Positions 6,318 to 7,400 of a stretch of 7,400 nucleotides of DNA are shown in pieces. The first letter of the stretch is position 1. Each line of letters opens with the position of its first letter. The translations under genes were made by a program, and so were the position numbers. Below the pieces are notes generated by a model that was not told the origin of the DNA, did no database searches, and saw nothing but the letters and a program-made list of their open reading frames with translations. Origin of the DNA: Candidatus Dormiibacterota bacterium (lineage in GTDB: Bacteria > Chloroflexota > Dormibacteria > Aeolococcales > Bog-877); NCBI GenBank assembly GCA_030038765.1, contig JASHRA010000209.1, positions 1-7,400 of the forward strand. The letters run 5' to 3'.

Positions 6318-7400
6318 TGCCGGTGGGGGCCGTCAGCCCGGAGGCACCGGCGGCGGCCGCCGACACGCCGGCGGTGCGTCAGTACTGGGGAGCCCGCAAC
6401 GCCCACCCCGGCTGTCTCGTCATGTTCCGGCTGGGCGACTTCTTCGAGCTCTTCGGCGAGGACGCGGAACGGGCGGCCCCGGTGCTGGGCGTGGTCCTCA
6501 CCGCCCGCGCCTTCGGGCGCGCCGGCAAGCTGCCCATGTGCGGCGTGCCGCACCAGAGCCTGGACGGACACCTGGCCAAGCTGCTCGCCGCCGGCTTCAA
6601 GGTGGCGGTCTGCGACCAGGTGGAGGCGCCCCGGCCGGGCCACCTGGTGCGCCGCCGCGTGACCCGGGTGCTGAGCCCGGGGACGCTGATCGAGGACGGA
6701 CTGCTGGCCGCGGGGCGGTCGGTGCGCTGCGTCGCGGCGCTGCCCCGGGACGGGGGCGTCGGCCTGGCCGCGCTCGACGTCAGCACCGGCGCCTGCCACC
6801 TGGGTTGGGTCGGGGCCGAGCTCAGTGCGAACGCCGTGAGGCATCGCCTGGCCGCCCTGGAGGCGGGCGAGGTCCTGGTGCCGGACGGCCCGCAGCCGCC
6901 AGCGCAGCTGGGCGAAGTGCCGGTGACGCCCCGCCCCGAAGCCAGCTTCGACGCCGAGGCGGGCGCTGCTCTGCTGGGGCGCAGCGGGGGAGGCCCGCCC
7001 CCGGCCGAGCCCTGGGCCAGGGCGGCGCTGGCAGCGCTGGCGGCCCTCGCCGACTACTGCCGGGAGGCGGAGCTCAACCTCGACCCCCAGTTCCTCTCCG
7101 TGAGCTGGCGCCTGCCCCAGGAGGTGATGAGCCTGGACCCCGCCACGCGGCGGAACCTGGAGCTGCTGGAGTCCCTCGGCGGTGGGCCCTCGCTCCTCTC
7201 GCTGCTCGACCGCACGCTCACCCCTCTGGGGGCGCGCAGACTGCGCTCCTGGCTGCTGGAGCCGCTCAGCGAGCTGAGCGCGGTGCGGCGGCGCCAGGAG
7301 GCCGTGGCCGAGCTCTCGGAAGGGGCCCAGCTGCGAGCGGCGCTGCGCCAGGACCTGGGCGCCTGTCGCGACCTGGAGCGGCTGCTGGGGCGCTGCGTCC
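6317..7400 (+). CDS. mutS: DNA mismatch repair protein MutS, 5' part (3' end outside window)
   Basis: MutS binds mismatches and small loops and recruits MutL. The frame is open from the ATG at 6317 to the window edge: 361 complete codons of the 800-900 expected. Domain I begins after a short Ala/Pro-rich tail with VRQYWGARNAHPG and contains the Phe-X-Glu mismatch wedge in GDFFELF (Phe42, Glu44; the usual Tyr between them is Phe), then KLPMCGVPH and CDQVE. VLSPGTLIEDGLL begins the transition to the connector domain, which holds LAALDVSTGA. The core domain starts with LDPATRRNLELLES and LLDRTLTPLGARRLRSWLLEPL (from about residue 274). The ATPase domain is beyond the edge. The start overlaps the miaB stop as TGATG with no clear Shine-Dalgarno, which implies translational coupling. 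It is full MutS (MutS1 type, with domain I), not MutS2. Confidence 0.97.

Overview
The window is a gene-dense, very GC-rich bacterial chromosome segment. Third codon positions are almost all G or C. All five supported genes are on the + strand: the 3' part of rny (RNase Y), a membrane-anchored HD-GYP phosphodiesterase, an MFS exporter-like transporter, spoVS and miaB, followed by the 5' third of mutS, which runs off the right edge. The set rny, spoVS, miaB, mutS occurs in the same order in Bacillus subtilis (rny-ymdB-spoVS-tdh-kbl-miaB-ymcA-cotE-mutS, from memory). This points to a Terrabacteria lineage that kept an old gene neighbourhood. High GC, RNase Y and SpoVS together suggest a Dormibacterota, Chloroflexota or deep actinobacterial relative. 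The phylum is an inference and was not tested.

Layout: 1-1302 RNase Y (KH and HD domains; N-terminal anchor outside the window). 1303-1508 is a spacer with a perfect 14-bp palindrome, a promoter-like element and a leader hairpin followed by a T-run. About 1509-2984 is the HD-GYP protein, with seven or eight hydrophobic segments before the catalytic domain. 2985-3293 is a 309-bp spacer unusually rich in inverted and direct repeats. 3294-4547 is the MFS transporter. 4548-4707 holds a strong GC hairpin and a -10-like TAGAAT. 4708-4968 is spoVS. 4969-5096 is a C/T-rich stretch that, in frame, encodes the start of the MiaB domain without a usable ATG/GTG/TTG. 5097-6317 is the rest of miaB, and 6317-7400 is mutS, overlapping the miaB stop by one base (TGATG).

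Functionally this is a post-transcriptional and genome-maintenance neighbourhood: mRNA decay (RNase Y), tRNA modification (MiaB), mismatch repair (MutS) and a small Alba-fold developmental regulator (SpoVS). The HD-GYP and MFS genes sit between rny and spoVS, where Bacillus has the phosphodiesterase gene ymdB. The HD-GYP, MFS and spoVS genes each have a TAGACT/TAGAAT element upstream and look like separate transcription units. miaB-mutS, perhaps with spoVS, looks like an operon.

I found no mobile element, CRISPR array, tRNA or rRNA, and no clearly new multi-gene system. The best leads are the missing conventional miaB start, the repeat-rich spacer before the transporter with a minus-strand terminator at its left edge, and the structured leader of the HD-GYP gene.
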